Below, one piece after another: positions 18,859-30,682 of a DNA stretch of 64,000 bases; the stretch's first letter is position 1, and each line of letters starts with the position of its first letter. Position numbers and translations under genes: made by a program. The notes under the pieces were generated by a model, which worked only from the letters and a program-made list of their open reading frames with translations, was not told the DNA's origin and ran no database searches. This stretch comes from Saccharum officinarum (taxonomy: Eukaryota > Streptophyta > Magnoliopsida > Poales > Poaceae). Location of the stretch: positions 23,043,553-23,107,552 of the forward strand of contig CM036199.1 in NCBI GenBank assembly GCA_020631735.1, given 5' to 3'.

Positions 18859-20934
18859 TCAATTCCTTTTAGGTACCCAAACTTGTTTGGGTTCTCCAAG
18901 GTTAGTGACCAAACTCTTTGGTACCCAAATGGCTTTCTTCTTTAAGCCCATCCATGGTGTACCAATGAACTTAGCATGAACATCATTTGTACCCTTGGTA
19001 AGCATATAGAAAGAATCAAACTTAATTGAGGATACATTAGCATTGGATTTCTTGTTCATGTAATGTTGCTCTATGTGACCAAATTGCTTGCAACTTTTGC
19101 AATAACTACCATTGTTCTTCACAAAATGAGTCTTGTGAGGAGCAAAAGCGGCCTTGTCTTTCTTGGGGTTATAGCCCAATCCCTCTTTGTAGAGAGAAGC
19201 TCTTTGGCTATCCAAGCACATAAGCAAGCGGTCCTCACCACCATAAGCCTTAGCTAAGGTGTGATTGAGCTCTTTTACCTCCTTGAGATTTTTATTCTCA
19301 ACTATAAGTGTGGAATCACAAGTGAAACCATCACTACTAGATAAGGATGATGTAGATGAGCTACATGAAGGGTTAGTGAGAGCAACAATAATAGGCTTAT
19401 GAAAAGATTCATCAATTATATCACATGATATGCATATGTTGCAAGTTTTAGCTTTCTCAACATTAGTTGGCATGTTTACACATTTTTCAACTAGAGAGGA
19501 ATGAGCTTCTTCAAGCTTAGTGTGAGACTTTTGAAGCTTCTTATGGTCTACCTTTAGACTCTCATAAGATGCCCTAAGCTCATCAAGTTCTTGCATAAGG
19601 TTTTTCTTTTCCTTAAGCAAGCTCTTGCACTCCTTTCTAGATTCTTTAAAATGTTGAGTGCAATCTTCTAGCATAGTGATTAGTTCATCTTTAGTGAATT
19701 CTTCTTCATCACTATCACTATCACTAGCATTATCATGATCACTCTCATCGTCGGATGATACCTTAGTGGCCTTTGCCATGAAGCACGATGGAGTGTCGAA
19801 GAGGAAGACCTTCTCTTGGATGGCAATGCTAGCATGTCCCTTCTTCTTGCTCTTGTTGTCATCCTCATCATCACTTGAGGAATCATCACTATCCCATATA
19901 GCAACATGATAATCATTCTTCTTCTTATGAGAACTCTCCTTTTTTTCTTGCTTCTTCTTTTGCTTCTTCCTCTCCTTCTTGATAGCATCTTCATCATCAC
20001 TATCATAAGGACACTTTGCAATAAGATGGTCCTTGCTATGGCATCTAAAGCATCTCATGGTATGCTTATTCTTCTTAGATGAGTTTTTCCTCCTTCTTGC
20101 ACAAAAGCCTTTCTTCTTCATGAATTTGCCAAATTGCTTGACAAAGAGAGCCATCTTCTCATCAATGTCATCACTATCACAAGAGCTTGAGTCTTCATCA
20201 CTTGATGATTCAATCTTGGATTTGCCCTTGGATGTGGTGGCTTTGAATGCCACACTCTTCTTCTTCTCATTATCCTTCTTCTTACTTTCCTTCTTCTTCT
20301 TTTTGACCAACTCCTCTTTCTCATTATCTTCTCTATATGAATCATCGGTCATCACTTCTTGAAATACTTGTTGAGGAGTTGAATCCTTCAATGTAGTCCT
20401 CACTAGCACGGTGATCAATGTATCAAATCTCTTGGGCAAGCTTCTCAAGAACTTCATAGAGAATTGATTGTCCTTGACCTTCTCACCAAGTGCCTTGAGC
20501 TCATTGACAATGACTTGCAACCGATGAAACATTTCCGGTACACTCTCATCTTCTTGCATCTTAAAGCTAGAAAACTTTTCTTACAAGATATATGCTTTAG
20601 CGGTCTTTGTGTCTTCGGTGCCCTCAAATATTTCTTCTAGCTTGGCCCAAGCATCATGTGTAACTTCTATGTTCTTCACTTGCTCAAATGTCTTGTCATC
20701 TAATGCCTCATGAAGAGCACTAATGGCAATGTTATTGCATTGGAGCTTCTTCTCTTCCACCGGTGTAGGTGCTTTCGGATTAGCATCCTCAAATTTTGTT
20801 TCGGTAACCTTCCACACTTCTCTATTGATTGACTTGAGGTGTGCGGTCATCTTAACCTTCTAATATGCATAATTTGTGCCATCAAAGTGAGGTGCTTTCT
20901 TGGTGTTGTTGATGTGCAAACTTAATTGAACCAT
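18859..20934 (-). pseudogene. Copia gag (capsid/nucleocapsid), broken
   Basis: The start ATG is at 20934. The N-terminal capsid-like part reads HFDGTNYAYxKVKM and has two stops: TAG replacing Trp, and TAA after AYIL at about 20578. The rest is open from 20559 to 18859 (566 residues). It is very Lys/Asp/Glu-rich with Ser-Asp acidic runs and has two zinc knuckles, CFRCHSKDHLIAKC and a decayed CKSCKQFGHIEQHY. The second stop is shared with the copy at 60.9 kb, the first is not. Confidence 0.92.
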
Positions 20935-20980
20935 TTTTTCTTCATCGTAGGTTGTTAAGCCTCAAATAAATGGTGCCTCG

Positions 20981-20992
20981 GCTCTGATACCA
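20981..20992 (-). promoter_or_regulatory. Primer binding site of the Copia element
   Basis: GCTCTGATACCA is the reverse complement of TGGTATCAGAGC, the plant initiator tRNA-Met complementary PBS, two bases inside the 5' LTR. Confidence 0.93.
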
Positions 20993-20994
20993 CT

Positions 20995-22925
20995 TATAAG
21001 GTCCAAATGGCTAGAGGGGGGGTGAATAGCCTATTTAAAAATATGCAAGCTTAACTAAACAACCACGTTAGTATAAAGATGGCTAAGCTAATTCTAGCAC
21101 TAGCTCAACTATACTATGCAAGCCACCTATACAATTCTAGTGAAGCAAGGCTATGATCTCTAATACACACCAACAAGACTAAGTCACTAAGCTACTTACT
21201 CCTATGTGATAAAAGCTACACTAAGCAAACTACGCTAGGACTAGTACAAGAAAGTAAAGAGCAAGTGACTTGATTCTTATACCAACGATGTAGAGAAGTA
21301 ATACACTCGAAGAATCAATCACAATGATCAACCACAAGAGAAATCCTCAGCAAAGAGATGACACAAGATTTTTACCGAGGTTCACTTGCTTCCCGGCAAG
21401 CTACTCCTCGTTGTAACGATGCACCCACTTGTCGGTTCATGAGCCCTCGGCGGGCGCCGCACAACCGCACACAAGATGGGGATCCTCCAAGCCACGAGCT
21501 CCACTAGAGTATCTAATTTGCGAACTCCAGTGGGGAAGGATCAAGAACCCCTTACAACACTTGGTGAGGGCTCCAACAATCTTCAATTGTGAGCTCAATC
21601 ACCTCCGCTGCTCTAAGCCGTCTACCGTGTCGGGAAACACGAAAGAGTAACAAGAAATCCGCAGCAACTCGAAGATCAAGTGCCTCTAGAATGCAACTCT
21701 TAAGCAATGCACTTGAATCTCACTCAAGATGTGCAACTAAGCAAAGAGATAAATGGAGGAGTTGTTCTCTAGCTCAAAGGATGTCTCTAGGTCTCAAAAT
21801 GTGCAAGAGATGTCCCAAACCCCGACCATCTTCTATTTATAGCGAATGGGTACGCAGCTAGCCGTTACTGGACAACACAGTGAAAAATGCACTGACCGGA
21901 CGCACCGGTCAGGGTGACCGGACGCGTCCGGTCACTACAGGACAAGCGAAAAGAGTTCACGTCAGAAGTAGCCGTTGCCATGACCGGACGCGCTTCAGCG
22001 TTTGACCGAACGCGCTGCACTCAGCGTCCGGTCGGAGTCTAGAGAGCTCCCACCGTGACCGGACACGCCTGATTGCACGTGACCAGACGCGCCGCGTGTC
22101 CGGTCGGCTCTACGTCCAGCTCTACCCCTCTGGGTGCTTGACCGGACGCTCCGGTTCCGTGAGGGATCGGACGCGCCGGTTGCAAACCCTAGCACCCGCG
22201 CGCCTAACTACTGCGAGAACTGACCAGACGCGTCCGGTCAAACCATGACCGCGTCCGGTGCAGCGTCCGGTCGCCACAGTGACCACCGTTCGCCTCCGTT
22301 TCTTTTCTGACTTCCAGCGCAGTGGAAAATAGGCGTTTCACCTCCCCAAAAAGCGCCGAATCCCATCTCGCAAGCTCGATAGGAGGGAGAGAGGAACCCA
22401 AACCCCTCTCTACCGCTCAAACTCCGCTGCCTTCGCAAATATGCTAACACCACCAAGTATAGACCACCAAGTGCATGTGTGTTAGCATTTCACAAACATT
22501 TTTGAAGGCGTTATGTTAGCTCTCAACTAGATCCTAATGCATATGCTCAAGACATTGATCTAGTGGCACTTGATTCCTGAGCTAACCGTGATTGCCCCTC
22601 TTGATAGTCGGCTATATATCCTAAGCCCGGTCAATCACTTCTCTACTCATCTTAGACCGGCAAAAGGAAAACCCTATGGTTATACCTTTGTCTTGCGCTC
22701 TTAGATCCTTCTCCTTCACTTGATCATCATGTCCATCATTTTATGTGTATTTCTTCATGATCTTGCTCATCATTTCATGCAACAAATCATGTGGTCTTGT
22801 GGCCATCTCTCCATGCCATTTGCTCCTTCATCACGTGTGTTGCTTATGCCTAATTCAAACCACTTGACACAATGGCATTAGCAACTTGGTGTCATTAATT
22901 ACCAACACCAAACTTTGGGCTTTCA
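20995..22925 (-). repeat. 5' LTR of the Copia element (right in window)
   Basis: It begins (element sense) at 22925 with TGAAAGCCCAAAG and ends beside the PBS at 20995, where TGTAAGG has decayed to TATAAGG. The minus-strand TATA box is at about 21834-21842 and the perfect palindrome core is at 21916-21933. Its nearest relative in the window is 61304-63240. Confidence 0.93.
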
Positions 22926-22930
22926 AGGAG

Positions 22931-23530
22931 GTTGTTTGGCGCACTACACAATATTTAATACACAAGCATTAGTACATATAGAGAGCATGCATGATAAAGT
23001 AGCACATATGACTTCTGATACGTACCGGGAATGTTCTCCTCAATTTTAGTTTTGTGCCATTCTACTGCTTCTTCTCAGATCTTCAATCATAGCACTCGGG
23101 ATCTTTCATGTACTTCTTGTAAGCGCTGTACGAAAACCACTATTGTCAATGACAAATGTATGTAACACGTACATTAAGTGTATAAAAGAATAAGCACCAT
23201 CACTTACTATCACAAAATGCTTTCGAAATGCTTGTACCCTTCTTTGTTCGATCCTTCCTTGAAAGAGTCAAATATACAGGCCCTTCCATCCCGAGGATGG
23301 ACTATGAATACAATTCAATGGCCCATGATGCCCTTGCTGCACCATTATTCAAACAATACAGATTTCAGATCTTCAAATATGAAAATTACTGATCCTAGTA
23401 GCGCAAGTAGCCTTTTGACTTACCCGAACTCATGGGTGACAAGGATACACCCATTTCCCTTGACCTTCTACATGGCTCTGTAGATATACATTCCCACGTT
23501 ATACTTCAATTCATCATGCAATTCTATCCG
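22931..23530 (-). pseudogene. Ulp1-like protease gene of CACTA, upstream exons
   Basis: Minus-strand fragments read as separate exons: DPKDIPxARIELHDELKYN (about 23490-23560), IVHPRDGRACIFDSFKEGSN (about 23220-23310) and AYKKYMKDPECYD (about 23080-23130). The Asp in FDSFK corresponds to the place of the catalytic Asp in C48 peptidases. The catalytic-Cys segment lies beyond the Copia insertion at 12640-12693. Internal stops are present. Confidence 0.6.
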
Positions 23531-23567
23531 GGCTTATGGTATGTCTTTCGGGTCCAAGTCACCAGCC

Positions 23568-24045
23568 TGAAAGGATCAAGATGCCCAAGAGAGGGGTCAA
23601 TTGGGCCAATTATAAATTTCTTGCAATAATTAAGCCCTACACTTAGCCCATTTCACCCCCTTGTGCCTATAAGTGTTTCTATTGTTGTACTACATAAAAG
23701 TTTTACACCCTAGGTTCCAATCCGACTCTAGCATGACAATTCTAAGAATGTAATGACATGAATTGAATTGCTCAAATGTAAATGCTAAAAGTAAAGAGAG
23801 GGAGAGGAACGTGGTAATATTTTTTCAAGGTATCAGAGAGTCACCACTCCCCACTAGTCCTCGTTGGAGCACCCGTGCAAGGGTGTAGCTCCCCTTGATC
23901 CATGCAAGGATAAAGTATTCTCTATGGGCTGATTCTTCGACACTCTATCACGGTGAATCGCCCATAACCGCTCACAAGACGACTTGGGTCATCCATAAGC
24001 TCCGCCGGATGATCATCAAGCTTCCAATCACCACTGAGCCATCTA
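23568..24045 (-). mobile_element. Fragment of another Sirevirus-type LTR
   Basis: It starts TGAAAGGATCAAG...GGTCAATTGGGCC, the same LTR-end style as TGAAAGGTC...GGGTGAATAGCC at 41502. It continues through CACTCCCCACTAGTCCTCGT and CGCTCACAAGACGACTTGGG, then stops near 24045 where LINE sequence begins. No PBS or second LTR is seen. The first 118 bases recur at 63883-64000. Confidence 0.55.
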
Positions 24046-25967
24046 GGGGTAGGCCCTTGTGCCGAGCCGTCCCTAGCACACGTGGCTGCAGATGCGCCGC
24101 CACCGTCCGCGTTGACCCTTTTAGCGATTGCCTCCCCACCACCGGTGTCTGCCTCCCCTACGTCGGACACTGCCGCCACCGAGGACCTTCCTAGCGATCG
24201 CCTCCTCTTCAGCACCGGCGCTGGCTCCCAGACGACCGTGGAAGCCAAATCTGGCACTGCTCGACCAGGGCTAGGTGCTGGCGCCGCCGTGACCTTCAAC
24301 CGTAGGCCTAGGGCGCTCGTTGACACTGAGAATGCTGCCTCTAGTGCCGCCACTGGCGCGACACCACCAAGAATGCCTAGCTCAACCCCTCTCTCATCGA
24401 ACGTGGCTCCATTCTTCCCGGGGCCCTCCATGGGAGGACGCACGAAGCGCCGCCGGTGGGCTAACGACGACACAGAGGAGTCCAATGACGACTGCCCCGC
24501 AACATACCTGGACGCTGCTCGACTCCCAGCGGTGTTCCTGTCTCACGCCCAGCCTCATCCAGCAGTGGTTGGGGGCTGGGGCAGTGCAGACGCTGGTCGG
24601 CAGGGACCTGGCCGAAGGTCGAGGAGACATAGCCGGTTGTGCCTCTAGCTGGCGCACGGCCTGCCTGCTCGGCCTGTGGATGGCCGCATCCCCATCTGCC
24701 AATGCCTTGGACGTCGCAGACGGGTCTCTGCCCCCGATGCTGATGGCTAGCGTGAGATTCTCCAACGGCAGCAGACATGACCTTCGGCCGCCTCGATCGA
24801 GAAGCAACTTCTGCAGGCCCGGAAGATCCCGGCAGAGCTACACGGCAGATGTTTCAACTACCTTTCCTACTCACACCGAGTAGCGTCCTGCCGGTTGCCA
24901 CGGTGTTGTCTGCGCTGTCATGATACCATCACCTCGCTAGAGACTGCAAGTGGCCTAGGCATGCCATAGTGACAGTGTCGGAGGCAGGGGTGGCGGCTCG
25001 CAGCCCTCCCTGCACGTGCCACATGGTGGCTCGGACGAAGTTGCGCAGGTGGCTGTGGGGGTACCAACGACTTCCGTTGTTGACGCCGGAGCAAGCTGCC
25101 GAGGGAGATCAACTTTGTCGTAGCGTCTTTACTTCTACTGCCACACGCTGCTCCCAAGAGTCTGATCTGCTCGCACTATGGGAGGACGCTAGGCCTCCCA
25201 TTTGGGTTGACCCGATGCTCGATGAGCTCGCTGCCTCGCTTGTTGTCAGTCGATTAGCGGGGACTCCAGCGCTTGGGCGCCCGTCTACTCTGACTGCGGC
25301 CTCTTTGGAGGTTCAGGCATTGATGGCGGACACCTGTTCGCCACCACGGATGATTCAGCTCAGCTTCACGGATGCTAAGGCATTGAGGGTGGATGGTGAT
25401 GATCGGCCACCTACCTCTATGCCGACTTCTCCTTCGGCCCTAGCTAGGGAGTTTGCTAGGCACATCTCTGCCTCGCGGAAGACTCCCATCCTCAAGGCAC
25501 CACCCCGACGTTGAACCCGTCGCTCTCCGTCATCAGTCACCATCTACCGTAGCACACGTCTAGATGCAAAGTGTGCCTCTCGGGCCCCTAATGCCACCCT
25601 TCAAGTGCAGAAGGTGCTTGTGTCCAAGTGGGAACCCACCGCCTCATAGCCGTCAGATAACTAGGTAGTGGTAGATTCCCGTGGTCATTCCAGGGCCCGC
25701 TTGACTCCGCAAAAAGGGACGCACTTCATGCGCTTATGTAGTTCGACATGGCGGGGTTCGAGTGTATGTTCGAGGAGACTTAGTCTCGTTGGCATCTGCC
25801 CAAGGTTGCATAACTTTCATGTAATGTAATTTAAGTTAGGTTTGTTTGGGTTTTGTTGGCTTCTATCCTTCCATGGTAATCTATGGATTACTTAGGGATA
25901 TTGTAACCAGTCAAACTCTGTTTCTGCTTAATGAAATACGTGCCATAAGGGCACGCTCGCGAAAAAA
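24046..25967 (+). mobile_element. LINE (L1-type) with ORF1-like region and 3' end
   Basis: A GC-rich 5' part holds ORF1-like coding from about 24082. A degenerate zinc-knuckle pair (CFNYLSYSHRVASC, then CCLRCH) lies at about 24855-24925; the Tyr replaces a Cys. The 3' end reads CTTAATGAAATACGTGCC...CTCGCG plus A-run at 25961. Endonuclease and RT are missing, so it is internally deleted. The A-run abuts Ty3/gypsy RT sequence. A matching duplication at the 5' side was not found. Confidence 0.65.
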
Positions 25968-28250
25968 TCATTTGGCTGAAGAAAGCTCATCAAAGAGTTC
26001 ATCGATAACATGGATCGAGAATTTGCTCTTGATAATGAGCGCATTCAGCATCCTGTAGTCGATCACGCAAAAGCGCCAGGATCCGTCTTTATTGCGAACC
26101 AACAGTACCGGAGAGGAGAACGCGTTGGTGCTCGGCTTGATGAGGCCAGTGGAGAGCATTTTTGTAACTTGTTTCTCGATCCCGGTCTTCAGAGCAGGGG
26201 CATATCGATAAGGCCTGTCAGACACAGGTTGAGCACCAGGTACCAGCGGAATTGAATGGAGTGGTCACCGGGTCGCCACAGTGGGAGACCTGTCGGTTCT
26301 AAAGAACAGAGCTGTAAATTCATCTAGAAGCGACTACAACTTGGGCTGTATGGCCGGTTGTGGCAAAGCGGCATCACTGGCAACATGATATAATTGAATG
26401 ACAGAGCAAGCAACTGTTTCAGGAATCAGGCATTTGGACCGAATCATACAAAATAAGCATATACTTTTGCTCCCAGTGATGAACTTTCATAGGTGAGAAC
26501 ACCTTGGGCCAATCCATACCGATGATCAAATCATATAAGCCGAGATCAGGCACCTTTAGTGTAGAGTGGAACTAGTATCCTTGGACAGACCACTCGGTGA
26601 GCAGAATCTCTTGAGCACAAACAAGTTGACCTCCATTAGCCACTTGGATTGACACTAGAGTTAGCAGAGTGTGAACCTGACACGAACTGTGCTATCTTGG
26701 TGTTGAGGAACGAATGAGTACTGCCGGAGTCGACGAGAATACGGATTTCCTGCCCAGCAATGGTACCCTGTAGCTACAAAGTCCGGGCTAACTGATGACC
26801 TGATGCAGCTGCTGCCGACAATAGCATGAATATTTGAGGTTGGGTGTCTTCAGGGACTGCATAACTGTCACACGGTTTTGCAAACGCATCTTGACAGTGA
26901 AGTGCATGGAGCTGGAGAACCGGGGAACACTTATGACCTGGTTGCCACTTCTTGGCACACCAAATACAGAGTCCCTGGACTCGCCTTAGGTGGAGGACGC
27001 TTGTCGTCAGCTGCCGCAGCGCCACCGTGTTTTGGGGAGGAGGGGGCAGAGGCAGAGGACTCTTGGATGTTTGTGGCTTGAAGAATGGGAAGCCATCTGT
27101 CCGTTTCACCTCCTTGAGACAACCGGACTCCGCCGCTTCCTCCTGCAAGAGCGCCAAGGTACAAGCAGTCGTGGGGGCGCTGAACAAGGACAATGCTACA
27201 GATATCATCGCGGAGGCTATTGACGAAACAGGTGGTGTAGAATAGATGGTCAGGATTTGGAGTGTAGGCAGCAAGGTTGTCTATGATTTCGACAAACTTG
27301 TCAACATACTCTTGGATAGAAGATGTCTGTTTAATGTGGAAGAGTTGGTGAAGGAGGTCATGTTGATCACAGCTAAAACACTCGTGGATCAAACGACAGA
27401 AGGACGCCCAATGGAGCCGGTGCTCGATGGACTAAAGCCAATGTTTGGTGGTGCCGGTGAACTGCATAGTGGAGCACTTGATCCAAACTGTCGGATTGAC
27501 CCAATACATCTCGAAATAGTTTTGACCATGGGTGATCCAGAGTTGTGGGTTGCCCCCATCAAATTTAGGGAAGCGCATCTTCGGTAATTGGCCTTGAGCA
27601 GGGTTGTGGTGGAAGGTGGGAGGTAGGGTAGGGTGTGAAGGCTGAGGATGATTTGGTGGATGGGTAATGGTATGCGGAGGCGGAGGAGGGTGGTGAAGGT
27701 ACATCGACGGCGGATGTAAATCGGGAGGGGGATCGGGTTGGGGAATTGAGGACGTACCATTGGACAGGGTCAGATCTATGGTCGTGATCGACCCATGTCT
27801 CTTCTCCCGTGTAGTTGAGGCAACATGGTGCTTGTTGGACCAGTTGGCCGGAGATCCGGCAGGTGGGCGCACGGCGGCCGACTCTCATGGTGTCTGAGCC
27901 GAGGATGTTGCGGCATGGACTCGAGGAACTTGGGGTGGTGGCAGAGCTCAAGAAGGATATTGCTGATGTGGCCATCGATCTCTGGACGCCATGCCTGGAG
28001 GTCCCCCACTGCTGACTTTAGCGCCACCACACAATCGTTGCGCTCGTCACAGATGTCGGCCACATGGACAAGCTCGATGTCGATCATGCGTTGCTCGAGG
28101 TCGGAGATGCGCGCATCAAAGTGGGAACCCAGTTGTCGGCAACGATGGTGGTGGTTGTACAACTCGGTGGTGCCTTGCCCGCCGGAGTCATTGAACTCGG
28201 AGCCTATCCAGCCTCAGCCTCGGAGGCGATTCCGGCGACATGGCATTGAA
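25968..28250 (-). mobile_element. Ty3/gypsy retrotransposon fragment (gag, protease, start of RT)
   Basis: Reading the minus strand downward: gag with KMRFPKFDGGNPQLW (about 27560), zinc knuckle CIWCAKKWQPGHKC (about 26930), protease ILVDSGSTHSFLNTK (about 26700-26760), and RT with VRNKDGSWRFCV (about 26080). RT stops at SSAK, where the LINE A-run begins. Stops and frameshifts are frequent and no LTR is visible. The 3' two thirds of pol, integrase included, are absent. Confidence 0.85.
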
Positions 28251-28261
28251 GCTTTAGGCCC

Positions 28262-29155
28262 TCCTCCCATGGTGTCCTCTCCTCTGATCGCTGATGATGG
28301 ACATCCCCACCTTGAACCTCCGGCCTGGCCGGGTGATTGAGGCGGAGGTTCACCGTCGCTTTGGAGCCCCCGCTAACTTTGATCCGGCTTCTTCAGATAA
28401 AAGGAATTCTTGTACTTTCTGTTGGTCGTTGCAAATTCCGTCTCACTGTGTTTTCGATCCAACATCTCCTGGTTGTGGTTCTTGGTGGATCACGTACTGC
28501 CTTTCGAGTTGTGCAGCTTGGTGATAGAGTGCTCAGGTTTTCAGTAGCCTCTCATCTTGTTGGCTTCCACATTTACAAGTTAAGATCTTTTGAGTGCCAT
28601 GATTTTAAGGTTTTCTTCCACCTCTGGCATGGTGGAGGTCTGAATTATGAGGTTGAGGTGCGCCAATGGGAATTGGAGCAGGCAGCAGAATGGCATGAGG
28701 TTATCAACCGCAAACGTGACAAACCGGTACGTCTCTCAGGCGCTAACGCCATTCCAATCTCGGTCTCACACCGGCAAGCTTCAACCTCTAGATCCATGGA
28801 GTTTTCAAATTTGAATACAAATTTAAATTATGGAAGAAAGTCAGTATTTACTCGTCTTGAATTGGTCTCTGGAATTAATGACCATCACTTTGCTAAGACC
28901 GTTATTCCCCTGCCTGGTAATTCACCGGCCGGAATTTTGGGTCCGGTTCCAAATCCTAGTCGTGTAATAATGGGCGCAGGGCCGTTACCGCAGTTGTGTT
29001 CAAATTGCCTGTCGTTGGCCCATTTACGTTCCAATTGTCGGAGTAATGTTCGTTGCCGGCGGTGCCTCTGTTTTTGCCACGTTTCTAGCTGCCGTTCTTC
29101 CTGCCTTGATTGCCGTGTCCTCCCTTTCAGCCTCCCGGCTCTTTGACAGAGCGCA
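28262..29155 (+). pseudogene. Retroelement CCHC protein fragment
   Basis: An open frame from about 28337 carries a middle section with FSVASHLVGFHIYKLRSF and FKVFFHLWHGGG, and a C-terminal zinc knuckle CSNCLSLAHLRSNC (CX2CX4HX4C). This architecture resembles ORF1/gag-like proteins of grass non-LTR elements. No RT follows, and the sequence passes directly into the copy C promoter block. The family is uncertain; I do not regard it as a host gene. Confidence 0.55.
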
Positions 29156-30508
29156 AGCTTCAGCTTCATCCGTATATTTTCACTATTCATTCATATTTGA
29201 GCCGCACAAGACCACAGCTAAATGGTGGGATGCTACAGTTTTGATATTTGAGCCGGCCTAACATTACACAACCACACAGGTAAACTGGTGGCCCATAGCA
29301 GCCTCGTACCAGTATGAACATACACGAATGAAAGCGAAGGATAGGGAACGTTCATCCCTACGAGTGACACTGAGACACCCACCACACCACAGAGTGACGA
29401 CGCCGCTGGAGACTCTTCAAACTCTAAAACCTAACCACTCATTTCAATCGTGCAGTGATCATACGTACTGCCCTTGAGTTCAGTCCCACTGAATCAATAA
29501 ATATCCATCAGCTATACTCCCGCCATCCCGTAAAAAGAGTCGTCGTAGGACTCGGCGCACGTACCAAGACAGGACGGAAAAGACCATAATACCCCTAGCA
29601 CAATGCTGTTCTCTCTCTTGTGCTACTCGGTTCTGATCCAGATTCAACTCCGTGCCTCCGCCTTACCCGACAGATTCAACTCTGCGCCGGGCCACCGGTC
29701 GCTCTCTTCCTCGACGCTGGCCGCGCGCGCCGCCTAACGGTGAGCCGCCTGCTCAGCCTCTTGCCCGCGCCGTTGGCCACTCAGCCTCCTTGCCCGCGCC
29801 GTTGCTGTGAGGGGCACCCTGTCCTTGTCTCCGGAGGCAGCTCGGTTGGTGCGGCGCATCCCGCGTGGAGCCGCGCGACCTCGCTCGGGGCTGCCTTTGC
29901 CTCCACGACGGTCAAGCCAAGGCGGTGCTCATGAAAGGAAGCCGCTAGATCCGCCGACAGTGTAGAAGAAGAGGGAGGTTGCCAGATCTTGGCGGAGGAG
30001 AAGAGGAGGGGGCGCCTCGGGCAGTCTGCCTCTGCGCCGGCCATCTCTGCCTTCGCGCCGGGCCCGCGGTCTAGAGCTCGCGGTGGCCATGGCGGTGGAC
30101 CGGTAGTCCTAATGAATCTACACGTGTTACATGTGTTTTGTTCGTTCGTTGCCCTGCATCCATCCAATTAAGTCCCTGTCCCTCTCCAAATTAAAGGACA
30201 TTTGTGCAGGGTCGGTGGACGTTGGACGCCAAGACATTATAATCTAGAAGGACAGAAGGTAAACAGAAAAAAATTAAGCGAAAAATCTCTTCCTAGGTGT
30301 GCATTCTACACGGCTCTAACATCCTCTCAGGCGTTCACAGCCGATTTGAACCATAGATCTCAAAATTGAATGCTAACTAAAAAAATATCAAGCTTTCAAA
30401 GCCTCTAATCGTTGCATTCCCGTGAGATTACAGATTAGTATAAATAAAGAGGGCACAGACTGTCGGTGGCGTAGCAAAGCAGCCAGCTAAACCAGCAGCG
30501 AGCAAACA
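29156..30508 (+). promoter_or_regulatory. Promoter region of pseudogene C, with an insertion
   Basis: 29186-29518 and 30106-30508 align with the copy B 5' flank, including TATAAATA at 30439-30446. Between them, 29519-30105 is extra. It starts right after TA with CTCCCGCCATCCCGTAAAAA, a Stowaway/mariner-like end, then becomes GC-rich. Its right terminus is not clear. Some native promoter sequence seems to have been lost along with the insertion. Confidence 0.65.
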
Positions 30509-30682
30509 ATGGCGGGCGTGATAATTGGGCTCGCCTTCTTTCTTGCTCAAGCTCTTACCGTGCGCTTCATCAGCTATTGATCGCACCCAGTTCCCTCCAG
30601 ACTTCCTGTTTGGACCTCAACCTCTGCTTACCAGGTACGCCCCACAGGCCCACACTCACCTACCTATTTGCCTCAAAACGTG

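Larger units (their letters stand above)
12694..22925 (-). mobile_element. Full-length Sirevirus-like Copia retrotransposon (degenerate coding)
   Basis: This 10.2-kb element has LTRs at 12694-14634 and 20995-22925 and a perfect 5-bp duplication AGGAG (12689-12693, 22926-22930). Read on the minus strand, LTRs start TGAAAGCCC and end GACCTTACA. A tRNA-Met type PBS is at 20981-20992, then gag, protease, integrase, RT/RNase H and a purine tract next to the 3' LTR. The 2-kb LTRs, zinc-knuckle gag, order PR-IN-RT-RH and several purine tracts fit the Sirevirus (Maximus/SIRE) lineage. Several stops and frame breaks make it non-autonomous. It sits inside the Ulp1-like gene of a CACTA element. Confidence 0.95.
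11930..23567 (-). mobile_element. CACTA element with Ulp1-like protease gene, split by a Copia element
   Basis: It starts with the terminal CACTACTGCAGG at 11930. Subterminal direct and inverted motifs follow at about 11960-12180 (ACTGCCTCGGTTAAT and its complement, at least eight degenerate copies). Inside is a minus-strand gene with Ulp1/C48-like segments. The whole Copia element 12694-22925 is nested within it. The opposite terminus is not seen; at 23568 it is interrupted by an LTR fragment. The right flank recurs at 63246-63882. Confidence 0.75.

Noticed and set aside
20981..20992. tRNA-Met-like sequence
   Set aside because: Only the 12-base complement of the tRNA 3' end is present; it is a retrotransposon primer binding site, not a tRNA gene.
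24082..25514. Several 100-190 residue frames on both strands
   Set aside because: They are overlapping GC-rich frames of a degenerate LINE ORF1, with no single intact product.
28337..29146. 269-residue frame considered as a host zinc-knuckle gene
   Set aside because: The CCHC motif and middle section are retroelement-like, no introns or promoter are evident, and it is fused to TE debris.
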